DNA from: Gracilariopsis chorda
Lineage: Eukaryota; Rhodophyta; Florideophyceae; Gracilariales; Gracilariaceae
Assembly: GCA_003194525.1 (NCBI GenBank)
Contig: NBIV01000137.1
Span: 62,001 to 126,000, forward strand
Reading direction: 5' to 3'
DNA: 64,000 nt
Both the position numbers and the translations under genes were made by a program. Shown one piece after another: positions 34,589-44,209 of this stretch (positions within the stretch are counted from its first letter, which is position 1; every line of letters begins with the position of its first letter). The notes below the pieces were generated by a model. It was not told the origin of the DNA and made no database searches. It saw nothing but the letters and a program-made list of their open reading frames with translations.

Positions 34589-35904
34589 ATCTCGTTATAG
34601 ATTTGGACTGATAATCCAGTATTGAAGAAGCAATCACTGATGGGTGGCGATAATAGAGTGTTTACATTGCTGTTGTATGACGCAGCCAGTACATGGGTGA
34701 TGATTACTCCTCTGAGCTCATTAACAGTGTTGAGTGGATTCTACCTTTCCTTTAACGCTCTGTTTATGAAACTTTTCAGTTTCTTCAATAAAGAGTAAGC
34801 TAAAATTGTTAGCAAGGCATGAGAGCACGATAGCGTTGTCTCCGTCACCACTTCATGCTCTACACCCCACAAATTTGGTCTCCTCAACAACATTCACGAT
34901 AGCGTGGTTACATTCTTCTGAGAACTTTCGCTGAGATCCCTATCCACATCCCCAACCTTTATACGGACATCATTGAAAGGTAACCCGTACTACCAATATG
35001 CAAGAACCTCTGTTTGCTGCAAGAAAATTCGCTTTTACTCGCTTTACAAGAGATTTTCGTCGTTCTTTTCCACACTTTGATACCCAGAATTTATTAGCCG
35101 CTCCTCAGGTATGTGCGTAAAAACGCAGCCCCAATTGTCTTCTATGGCAATGCTTCTCTCCTCCTGGTTATTTTAGTTGTGTTGATTGATACCGTTTTAT
35201 GTGTCGGTTCAGAACCTTGTGCACGTTTTCGACCTCACGGTCACTAATAAGCACATCGCTAAAATTGAGGGACTCTTTGGAGTTAGGACAAGATATGGAA
35301 TCTAGTGCGTCGGATTGTGGTTCATACAAAGATGCCGAGGATTTGGAGTGATTCAGATTGGCTGCGATAGTATCTGCATACTCGCTTTGCTGCAGTGATG
35401 CAGATTCTGGTATTGTCATGTCAGATTTGCTCACGCATCCTTCACAAACCACGCAATCATTCGAAGTGTTCCTAATATCAAAATCACTGCATAGTAGAAC
35501 TTATTCTCGTCTTTCGTCATTTGCCTCATCTTCTCGAGTTTTGCTGCGATCTTTAGCCGGGGTTGAAGTAAATTACTCTACGCACATTGCGCTCTCCATT
35601 AGTTGATGTTTCTTTTCCGTTGTTGGAAAGGTTACCTGTTTTTTTCATGAATTAATATGATGTATGAGCCTGCGGGTCACAAATGTGAATCTTTTTTTGC
35701 GCTCTTCGACAAATTCGCGTTCAGCAACAAACAACACACCAACGATGTTGTGATTGAAAACGAAAACTAAAAACATTTGCTGTGAGAGGTTTGATTTCTT
35801 TTAAAATGACAAAGAAACGACAAGTGCTAAGCTTTAAGCATGGGCTTAAAGCAGATAAAACGGCAAATGTAGATTGTGAGAATGAAACATGTTCCGTTAA
35901 GTTG
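34589..35904 (-). other. Decayed upstream part of the DDE element, no intact gene
   Basis: Minus-strand translation continues in pieces between stops: a Cys-containing stretch NDCVVCEGCVSKSDM followed by an acidic Ser-rich part and DREVENVHKVLNRHIKRY (35452-35168). It may be the transposase N-terminus, but I cannot connect it through the stops. No terminal inverted repeat was found. Confidence 0.4.
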
Positions 35905-36437
35905 CTGAATGCAGGAGAATGACCGTTGGGCATTTGGAGTGGTGAGGTAACCAAGGTCCGGGCTGGCAGAGGTCAGACCATTGCTGGCCTAAATATCCCA
36001 CGTGGCCAAGCTGGGTGCCTATGCAGGAGATACGGCGGACAGTGCGAGTGCCAAGAAACTGCGGCCATAGGTATTGTTATTTAGCTAATTTTATGTAATT
36101 TTTTAGGATAGTTCCGGAGGTCAGAGCGTCTCACCAGCCATATTGGTTGGCTCGAGTGCCGCCGATGTCTGAAGCGTAAAGACAAGCACCCCCACCGTCT
36201 TCTTGCCGCCATATGCAGCCAGTAGGACTCTAAAGGCCTCCAAGCCATCGCTACCATTCTCCTGACCTGTAGGGACTTGAGATAACGCCCGCCCATTGCG
36301 CCTCGCTGCCAGTTGGTGTCCGCGTCACTAATAGACCCAGTGGATTGTCACCCCAGTGGTTGGCTCTCTGCGGCTACTAACCCCTAGTAGACTACTACCC
36401 AAGTTGGCCAAAGGACGTAGTATTCTACTACACTGAA
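35905..36437 (-). repeat. Interspersed repeat, copy B (inverted relative to copy A)
   Basis: Reverse-complement match of 7665-8205, including the TGTAGTAGAATACTACG start (here at the right end). Only scattered substitutions and small gaps were seen. Confidence 0.8.
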
Positions 36438-37499
36438 CCTGGACGAAAACGTATTATGGCATGCGAAGGCGTCTTTACAGCATTATAAAATCACTCAACT
36501 AGACGCGCAGTATTTGCTCGTCGGCGTGCTTTGCGTGAAGAGAAAGTGCAATCACACACTTTGCATGTGCTGCACGTTGTGAGGTGTCCACTGCGCGATT
36601 GCGGAGAGAAATTGCTCTTGCTTGTCGTACAATGCACGCCGAAGTGCTCTTTTGAGTGCACGCCACACGCCAGGAGCATGAATCCCGTTTTTTCATGCTC
36701 CGCGCTGCGTGACTAAAAAATTGCACGCAGCGCATATGGGGTTGGCAATCAGAATGGCTCAATTTGACACAAAAATTGCGTCCCAAAGAAGTGTAATTTT
36801 GACCCTGAAATCACAAAAAAACACCCTCAATAAACGTCGTCGACCCTCCACTTGAACAATGTGGCTTTAGTTGAGACGCAAGCTTCTAACTTCAGATGTG
36901 TTAACTTGCCTCTCTCAACGAGGCAAGCAGATACGAAGCAATGCTCTTGCGCCTTCTGTGGTTTCTCCATCGTCTCTCATTGCTATCGCAGAAGATCCCA
37001 ATGCCACACGACGTTCAATAAGAGAGCGAATTTTCTTTTCGTCGTCCCTTTTGAATTGGAAAAGCGAGGGCAACACCTTCTTCCTACCAGTTCCCTTGCG
37101 TCTCTTCCGTACAGAACCGTTCCTTGCACTACTAGGAACTTGATTTTTTTGTCAGAGTTGGCATCATTGCCCGGCTTAGGACAGCATACTGGCTTTGTTA
37201 GCCAACGAGCTGGGGTTCTTCCAAGAGATGGTGGTTTTGATTTCACGATACGCACAGGTGCACGCAATGAGGCACATTCCCACAAAATTCTGCTCATGGT
37301 GCGGTTGTTCTGCAGAATGAGTGCATTCGGAAATTTCCAGATGGACGTTCTCGCCAAACTTGTGCCAATAAATGAAAGCCAAGTAACTTCTCCTTTGGCC
37401 TATCCCTGGCCAAATATGGCGATCAGAATGGACCCTTGGAGGGTCCATTCAAACCGCCAAACGTTCCGCCAAAGCTTCTGAGATCACTACAAGTTCCAA
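36438..37499. other. Region upstream of the Harbinger transposase
   Basis: No confident gene. A plus-strand frame (36852-37481) and a Lys/Arg-rich minus-strand reading (37143-36919, with RKRRKGTGRKK) overlap each other, and neither is recognised. A perfect 10-bp inverted repeat GAATGGACCC / GGGTCCATTC with a 5-base loop is at 37426-37450. This is probably the 5' part of the Harbinger element; its terminal repeats were not located. Confidence 0.4.
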
Positions 37500-38699
37500 A
37501 TGAACTTGAGACTCCGAAGAGCAGTAGCAGCTGCTTGTGCTGCCAGTTACATGGCTACCATAAGCGTCATGATCACCATCAAACGCCGCAATGTAAAACG
37601 ACCGTATCGTCGCAGTCACCGGGCAGCTCAGTACATGAGAAAGGGTCTCCTCCATCCCACGTGGTCAACGGAACACACGCCTTGGCAACGCTTACTTAGA
37701 TGGGGAACCGACAACGATTTTATCATAAAAACAAACTTTACCAGATCAATCTTTACAAACATGCTTATCCCATTGTTCAAAACAGCGCAGCAACAACAGA
37801 ATTATGGCAGTCCATTTCGTCGAACGGCTTCAAAGCGTGGTAGAAAAACACTTCTGCGTTCCATTGAACTTCTTGGGTTAGCGCTAAACTACTTAAAGAC
37901 AAAATGCAAGTCTTATCAGCTATGTCCCTTCTTTGGAATTGTGCCATCCACTCTTTGCGTGTGGTTGGAGTTCTCTCTGTTCGTCCTTCTAAAGGCAATA
38001 ACATCACCAAATGCAGAAAAATTTCATGTGCGCTGGCCCACCACAGACGAACAAAAATCCTCTGCGGCGCTTTTGGAAAACAATCGAAGGTTCGGTCCCC
38101 TTCTGAAAGGCGTGTTTGGCATTACGGATGGAGGGCGTTTCAAGTTCCAAAACTACGGCAACGCTGATCTACAAAATGCCTTCTACGAAGGATACACTCA
38201 GCAAGAAGAAGTCACTAATCTGTTTGTGTTCAACTTTTATGGGGTAATCATTCATGCAGCGATAAATTACCCCGGAAGCTGGCATGACACTAGACTGGCT
38301 GGAATATCTGGTCTCTACACCGATAAACTTTCGGACGAAAGGACGTCTCCTGGAATGGCAATCTTGGGGGACTCTGCTTTCGTGAACAACACGAGGTGCA
38401 CGAACGGTAAAATTGTGCGAGCTCGAAAAACGAATGAGACCAACGACATTCCAGAGTCCCAAGAGCTAGCAGTGATAGATCTTATCATGCAACGAGTAAT
38501 GCCAAGCGAGCGGCAAAGCGCCGAGTGGGGTATAAGAGCACTCAAAGGACCCTTTCCTCGTTTGGATGCCACATTGACTACAGATGCTAAGCGCCAAGGT
38601 ATCCTTATAGAACTGGCAGTTCGCCTGTTTAACTCTCGCACTCGCGCCATGGGTCGCAATCGCATTGCCGGTACCTACAATCCATCTACTTTACCGTGA
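37500..38699 (+). CDS. PIF/Harbinger-type DDE transposase
   Basis: A 399-residue intact frame from ATG 37500, normal length for the family. The DDE_4 nuclease core is complete: GITDGGRFKFQN with Asp210, AAINYPGSWHDTRL, AILGDSAFV with Asp291, and ERQSAEWGIRALKG with Glu342. The N-terminus is basic (IKRRNVKRPYRRSHR), suited to DNA or nuclear targeting. Harbinger transposases act with a separate Myb-like DNA-binding protein; a gene of that kind lies convergently 133 bases downstream. No stop or frame change is seen, so this may be a recently active copy or a domesticated gene. Confidence 0.9.
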   Translation: MNLRLRRAVAAACAASYMATISVMITIKRRNVKRPYRRSHRAAQYMRKGLLHPTWSTEHTPWQRLLRWGTDNDFIIKTNFTRSIFTNMLIPLFKTAQQQQNYGSPFRRTASKRGRKTLLRSIELLGLALNYLKTKCKSYQLCPFFGIVPSTLCVWLEFSLFVLLKAITSPNAEKFHVRWPTTDEQKSSAALLENNRRFGPLLKGVFGITDGGRFKFQNYGNADLQNAFYEGYTQQEEVTNLFVFNFYGVIIHAAINYPGSWHDTRLAGISGLYTDKLSDERTSPGMAILGDSAFVNNTRCTNGKIVRARKTNETNDIPESQELAVIDLIMQRVMPSERQSAEWGIRALKGPFPRLDATLTTDAKRQGILIELAVRLFNSRTRAMGRNRIAGTYNPSTLP

Positions 38700-38787
38700 G
38701 CGCGGGCTGCAGCCCAAGGAGCAAAGTGCGCGAATGCGAGCGCCAGCGAGTTTTAACGCGCACTTTGCTCCCACTTTTAAGCCCGCG
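38700..38787. terminator. Strong double hairpin between two convergent genes
   Basis: Perfect 15-bp arms GGAGCAAAGTGCGCG (38718-38732) and CGCGCACTTTGCTCC (38757-38771) are enclosed by an outer pair CGCGGGCT / AGCCCGCG (38701-38708, 38780-38787). The structure starts one base after the transposase stop and lies 45 bases beyond the stop of the convergent gene. A role in 3'-end formation on both strands is inferred only. Confidence 0.45.
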
Positions 38788-38832
38788 CGAGCGGAAACTC
38801 CGGAGGTTTACAAGGCGTTCTGAACGAATTCG

Positions 38833-39678
38833 TTACTGTTGGTGCTCCGGCGCCACAGTGCTGGACAGCTTTCCCACCAGGTAATGAAGAGTGGTGCTCA
38901 GCGCAGAAATCATGGACTTTGTATCGAGTATGCTCCTGTTGACGTCTTCTCTCAGCGCTGTTACTTCCTTCTTTACAGCGTTTGAAATCAAGTGTTCATG
39001 ATCTATCGTGGCTCTTTCGCCGTCCTCAGTAGTAGACACCGATTTTGCAATCACTCCCATAAACTCCGTCATGGACTCCATACTGCGAACCAAAGTGTCT
39101 TCCACTTTTTGTTTCTTCCCATGTACACCAGTCATACCAATCGGACGCTTTCTTTCCCGCGCACCAATTTCTGCCACTCCAACATCTTCGTCCTTCCCGC
39201 TAGGGTGCTCCGCATCGTCGTCATTGTCACTGTCGTCGTCAACGAGTTTCGCGGCAATTGTGTCTTGTATACTTTGGGCGATATGTTTTGCCCTACGTAC
39301 ATCTGGGGGGCACGTTGGGTCTCCGGTAGGCTTCTTTGCGTTGCAAAGTTTATCGAATTTGTTTTTCAGTGAGTCCTGATCACGTAGAGGACGACACTTC
39401 TGAGTGCACCATTTCTTGAATTCATCAGCTACCATCGCCCACATGTTCGCACCGATAGGTTCGATACGTTCTATGATATCCAGCATGGTGGAGACATTGT
39501 CTTTGCTATAGTTTGGAGCACCACTGCGACCTTTTGCTTTGAACTCTCTTCCTTTTGTGGGCGACGGTATGGGTTTATGTGAAGAGGCAGTGTACTTTGC
39601 GGCCTGCTTGTAGCTCTTAATCACTAGGGAGGACACAGCTGTTTCAGTAATGTCACTGGCCGCTGCTTCCTTGGGCAT
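38833..39678 (-). CDS. Myb/SANT-like DNA-binding protein, Harbinger partner
   Basis: From the ATG at 39678 (MPKEAAASDITE) the product has 281 residues; the frame is open further upstream to 39870, but that part is unlike a protein start. Residues about 56-138 form a trihelix/SANT-like domain: YSKDNVSTMLDIIERIEPIG, NMWAMVADEFKKW, RPLRDQDSLKNKFDKL and KKPTGDPTCPPDVRRAK, a pattern common in proteins linked to transposons in oomycetes and other protists. An acidic patch (DDDSDNDDDAEH), a basic nuclear-localisation-like stretch (ERKRPIG...GKKQKVED) and a helical C-terminus follow. Its probable job is to bind the element ends and carry the transposase into the nucleus. Confidence 0.8.
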   Translation of the reverse strand: MPKEAAASDITETAVSSLVIKSYKQAAKYTASSHKPIPSPTKGREFKAKGRSGAPNYSKDNVSTMLDIIERIEPIGANMWAMVADEFKKWCTQKCRPLRDQDSLKNKFDKLCNAKKPTGDPTCPPDVRRAKHIAQSIQDTIAAKLVDDDSDNDDDAEHPSGKDEDVGVAEIGARERKRPIGMTGVHGKKQKVEDTLVRSMESMTEFMGVIAKSVSTTEDGERATIDHEHLISNAVKKEVTALREDVNRSILDTKSMISALSTTLHYLVGKLSSTVAPEHQQ

Positions 39679-40074
39679 TTTGGTGAAGCGAATTCGGTGG
39701 TAAAGGGAGATGAGACAAAACGATAACATGCATGCCGTTTGCAAGGATGCGAAGGAAGCAAAGAAATCTTGAGGGTTTATTGTATCAGGTGTTGCGGGTG
39801 TCTGTTTGGCGCCAATATTTGGCGCATCAAATGGCGTATGTATTTTCGAATCGGAGAACGACCGTGCCAAATCTTTGTCCAGTTGGCTATCTGTTTATTT
39901 CCGAATGCACTCAATATTCTCGACGGCACTCAGCGCAATCGTCGAATCCTGTTCACTATGCAACACGGCTCGGACCTTGTTACAAATATTTGTATCGCTA
40001 CATCGCAAGCGAGCTGAATTTCTAGGCTGTTTTCTTTCTGGTTCAAACTAGTCATTTTCTTCCTGGACACGGCA
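39679..40074. other. 5' flank of the Myb-like gene and element edge
   Basis: No gene. A near-palindrome GCGCCAATATTTGGCGC lies at about 39810. The right end of the Harbinger element should be here, but no match to the left side was found. Confidence 0.4.
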
Positions 40075-41391
40075 CTACAATCTCATTCTCAGCTTCTTCA
40101 GAAACTTTTGCTCACAGTGACACAACCTTATATCCTTGAAACTGTTTATAATTACTTCAGCAGTAACATCTCGATATCCGCTCACAGCAAGTTTCACTTT
40201 GAAAGCCATATTTGCATGCGTGAACTCTTCGCTAAGTAATAGCTGGTCAGGAAGCACGCGCGTTTCTTCTCTGTACGTCTTGTTGATATGAGAATCACAT
40301 GGCTGCAAGAAGTGTGGGGTATTCGAGGGAAGCTGAATGGCATGTATATTGTACTTCTGACACTCTTCAGTCCATTTCGTTCCCTTCCGTGAGCTATTTC
40401 CATCAAGAAGGAGTATAATTGACCTCGACGCTGGCACAAAGTTGCGTATATACTCTGCAAAGTGCTCGATCAAGTACTTCCATGTTGTGGAATCCATTGA
40501 TCCTTTCGTTGTACATCGGAATGTGGATCCTTCTGGTATCTATGTGAGGTTTGCTAGCCATTCGTATCGTTCTGAGAGTAACCTAATCAAACTTGGTTCC
40601 ACAGCATCCATCTAACTTTGCATCCCTTTCTTTCCTGCAGCGATCAGGAATAGTGGGGCTTTCTTGCCAGATACAGAGGCAATAATAACTGCGGTGAGAT
40701 GTTTACCATTGTCCTTCCAGTCGTGTCTTCTTCCCGAATAATGATTGCGAGTACAAGAAAAAACCTTACCTTTTTTACCATGTTGAGCATTGCTGCTGGT
40801 CTCATCTAAGTTCCAAATTCTATCTTGGTCTTCAAACATATCTGGTTCCTGCGCTTGAAGCTCCGTTAAGGCATTTATCAGTGTTGCTACGTGTTTTAAG
40901 TTCTCACCCTCAAAGTACTCGTGTGACATACGTTCAGCACATCTAAATGTCAGTACTCTGTTTATTGCACTAAAGGACCAAAGCGCGTCATCATATGGAA
41001 GCGCATGTTTATAGCCATGACGTCTGTCAACTGCAACTTCAGCCATAAGACTTTTCATGTTTTTTGTATCAAGTGCAGATCCCCAACTAGCCGCGAACAA
41101 CGTGAGAGCAACAATTGCCATTTTCTCGAACTTTGTGAGAACTGGTCGCCTACCTGGTCGATTTTGTACGGGATCGAGCAGTTTGGAGTTTTTTGCTTTG
41201 TTTTTGTTCTTGTACGCTGGAAACAGTCGGTACTCTGTTGCACGAGGAAGAGTACATAAAGAAGCAACTGCTCGTGTTGTTTTCCTATTCTTGAAGAATG
41301 GAACTGTGCGCTGTCTGTTGGTTTGTTCGCCTGTTTTACGCTCGGCTTGCGCTTTAATTCGGGCAGTTTGCCGCCGCATTGAAGGAGGCAT
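40075..41391 (-). pseudogene. pogo/Tigger-like DDE transposase with two in-frame stops
   Basis: One minus-strand frame runs from ATG 41391 (MPPSMRRQTARIKAQ) to the stop at 40075 and is interrupted only by two TAG codons (40614-40612 and 40542-40540). The core shows RIWNLDETSSN (first Asp, residue 196), IILLLDGNSS (second Asp) and LPSNTPHFLQPCDSHINKTYR (third acidic residue), the DDE_1 pattern of pogo/Tigger and CENP-B relatives. Length about 438 codons. The lesions are few, so decay is recent. No terminal repeats were located. The two other pogo-like copies at the right end of the window are clearly different in sequence. Confidence 0.85.
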
Positions 41392-41424
41392 CGTGTTCAA
41401 AGATTGTGGAGGAGGCAAAAGCAA

Positions 41425-42916
41425 TGGAATGGTGCTGGCGTGTGCTAGGCTAGGTTATGGTGGAGTGGAGCTAAATGGAATCTTGGAGATACGAGATTCC
41501 ACTTTCGAAATCCTTGCCGTCTCAAATTGAGCCATTTCTCAAATAAAGCCGGTATGATTGCTAACAGTCAACCTTACTGTAGATGGTAACACTTAAGCTT
41601 GAGAGCAATGAGCTCACGAAGTAAAAAGGTAGAGTCTTTCTTTCAAGGTCAACATCTCGTCAACCGCGGGTCTTCCTTGTTAGGAACGGCTTGAGGAATG
41701 AAGTCAAAGTTGATGGTTGATGCAAGTTGCAGTTTCGAGGGGGTAGTAAGGAGCGTAAAATTATTGCGAGATTTCGAAGGGTAGAAGCTTCAGGTATTCA
41801 GTCTGGACTGCAGGCGTAAGACAAGGGTTGTTGAACGACACGGTGGCGTTCAGATGGCTTTTGGCTTACTCGTTCTAACGCAGATACCAAAACAAAACCA
41901 GATGAGCAGAGGATAGCTATGGTAGAGGCGCCAGCTGTTTCGCCTGTGTGTGATGCAGGGTGTGATGGCAAAGTATGGGCAGGCGGGCAAGACTTCAAAT
42001 GTGGTGGCGAAGCGTGGCCGCAAAAACGTAATCCGGGAGTAATGTGCAATGCCCAGAGGGGGGGAGGGCGTGGTCGGGAAGGGGGAAGGGGTGCAGGCCT
42101 GAAGCGAAGAGTGAATACGGGGTGTGGGTGCCTGGTCGCAGTCGAGAATTGGGAGGCTTGTGCGCGGATGTGCGGTCCATAGACTGAAAGGCAGTGGCGG
42201 CGGATGGGAGCGAAGGCCAGAGGCGAGCTGCTGGCCCCGCATGTGTTCTCGCTATCGGATAGTTATATGCATTGTTTCTCGCTCAGGCTCGTCAGCAGCG
42301 CCAGCGCATTGGTTGGCATGCGTAGTGCTTCCAACCACACAGACTTCTTGTGCAATCTGGAAGACCCTACCGTACAAGAACTGGGGTGTGTCCAGAATCC
42401 CATGTCGGAGATGAATCTCAACACTCCAGACGGTCGTCTCTGCCTTGGAAGAACAGATGGGCATGGAAATATCCCCTCAGGTAAGTTTGTTTCTGTTGGA
42501 CAAAATACGGCTTTCGTTTATGCCAAATAGAATAGTAGACTTTCTTGTCGTGGGCGGCGCCTCGTCGCCAGCCGTACGTCTGCCGCTCTGCGTGTCATAG
42601 CGATTCATCACGCCCAGGCTGGCATCGGGCATGGTCTTCTGTTCTAACTCGGGCGCATACGACGAAAAGCACCGGAACAAATCGTCCAGATCGTTATCAT
42701 ACCCGCTGTTGCGCTTGTGGGCACCAATTCAGGTGTGCAGACGGATGACAGGATCTCCTATTCCAAGCCAGCGCTATGGCGTTCGTTCATGTGCTCTGGG
42801 TAGCGTTGTTTTCCGCTGCTCGTGTTTGTAGTATGCTCCCATGCCGTGGGGTCTGCTCAAACGGAAGAAGAGCACATAGGAAGGGGGCAGAAACCCAAAC
42901 ACCTCTGAGAAACCTT
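41425..42916. other. Region without a confident gene; one possible exon
   Basis: Overlapping frames on both strands with Pro/Ser- or Gly/Arg-rich translations are probably spurious. A possible plus-strand exon lies at 42286-42480: it is preceded by CTCGCTCAG and followed by CAG/GTAAGTTTG, a consensus splice donor, and reads ...DFLCNLEDPTVQELGCVQN... I do not recognise the product and found no matching exons. Confidence 0.35.
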
Positions 42917-44209
42917 TCAAATTTGTTTACGCCTCATTTTAAAGCTTCTTGCAGCTACCTCTGCAACAAGTCCACCTATTAAGAACAATAATGAACTGAG
43001 AAGAAACGCAATACCAGTTGGATAAACCTCTCTCTTTTGCCTACATTCCGCTACGAATACCTCCGCTGCTCCTACCTCGGGTCGTTTTCCATTTACGTGA
43101 CTCGTTATTCGAGCCACAGCCCCTCTGTGACTGCTGGAGCCAATGAGGATGAGCTCAACTCCTTTGATACCCAACGGCAAGGTGGTCAGTACATCACTGA
43201 GTAACGCATACGACAACATCCCTCGTCGACTGACATCTGCGAAAAGCGCCACTGGTAGCAGATTGAGAAAAAGTGGCAGAATAAGGATCGTTATGCTCGA
43301 AGGGCTTATTGCATCAGTGTACTGCTGCGAGTCAAGGTTGGCCTTTAGCAGAGCACGCTTCACCCCACTGTTGTCTTCAAGAAATGTTTCTTTGAATAAA
43401 TTTGGACCAGCCGTACCGCTGTGACTCACACTCAATGTGGTCGCGTTTGGAATTGCTTGTGAATCATCTGATTCGTCGTCGGACCTGTTTTGAAGAACCA
43501 TATGACCAGTTTTCCCTCCTCGACCCATTAGTTCCACGAGATACTGCCTTCTGAAATCTTTCAGATGTTTTTCTTTCCTCCAGTTCGTGATTCCAACGCT
43601 CAGGAACCATGATGATCCGTTACGGTACGCTCCCAGAGCGTTAACAACACAATCCTCAGTATTCGTTTGGAACGGATAGTTAAATATTGTGTCTGGTTCA
43701 GTATAATTTGTCTTTGCCTCCCTGGCGATGTCTGAGGCGTTCTGCTTCAGTAACCTATGTAATTCTTGAACAGAATTGTGCAATTCCTGTTCAACCGCGC
43801 CTTCTGAGACGAAATCAGTGACACAAGTTACTGCTAGGGACTTGTTCCATATTGACCGGATTTGGTCCTTCGCTGCACTTCTCCACGCTTCATCTTCAAG
43901 ATTACAAATTGGCGTTCGACTGTTTCCAGGTAAATAACGAATGATCTGTAAGTTTACTTGTTCCTCCAAGATCCTTTTTTCGATTTGTTCGAGATTCTCA
44001 ACAACTCTATCCACGTTTCTCACGAAACCGTCGACCTTGTTTAAAACAGAAGATATCGGGGCCTTATCGGAAAAGTAGAAGTAACGGTATTCATGCCAAT
44101 GTGCTGATGGTGGTGAGGGGACCGGTGTGGGCATAATACAGTGGTGTGCGTAACAACAGCTGGCTACAAGCAGGATGATGAGAACGAGCCATCGAGTAAG
44201 GACGAACAT
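42917..44209 (-). CDS. Unrecognised secreted/membrane protein, 430 residues
   Basis: The start at 44209 was chosen because it opens a textbook signal peptide (MFVLTRWLVLIILLVASCCYA); the frame extends 75 codons further upstream without protein-like features. The N-terminal two thirds looks extracellular or lumenal: several N-glycosylation sequons (NKS, NAS, NYT, NGS, NRS, NAT), scattered cysteines, and a helical stretch around VDRVVENLEQIEKRILEEQV. Three hydrophobic segments follow at about 305-324, 331-357 and 398-420, and the protein ends in a basic tail (SFKMRRKQI). I know no family that fits. The single intact frame among decayed elements suggests a functioning host gene, but a transposon-borne gene is possible. 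Confidence 0.65.
   Translation of the reverse strand: MFVLTRWLVLIILLVASCCYAHHCIMPTPVPSPPSAHWHEYRYFYFSDKAPISSVLNKVDGFVRNVDRVVENLEQIEKRILEEQVNLQIIRYLPGNSRTPICNLEDEAWRSAAKDQIRSIWNKSLAVTCVTDFVSEGAVEQELHNSVQELHRLLKQNASDIAREAKTNYTEPDTIFNYPFQTNTEDCVVNALGAYRNGSSWFLSVGITNWRKEKHLKDFRRQYLVELMGRGGKTGHMVLQNRSDDESDDSQAIPNATTLSVSHSGTAGPNLFKETFLEDNSGVKRALLKANLDSQQYTDAISPSSITILILPLFLNLLPVALFADVSRRGMLSYALLSDVLTTLPLGIKGVELILIGSSSHRGAVARITSHVNGKRPEVGAAEVFVAECRQKREVYPTGIAFLLSSLLFLIGGLVAEVAARSFKMRRKQI

Noticed and set aside
41850..42242. Pro-rich minus-strand frame of 130 codons
   Set aside because: Low-complexity translation produced by a G-rich stretch (GGGGGGAGGG) on the other strand.
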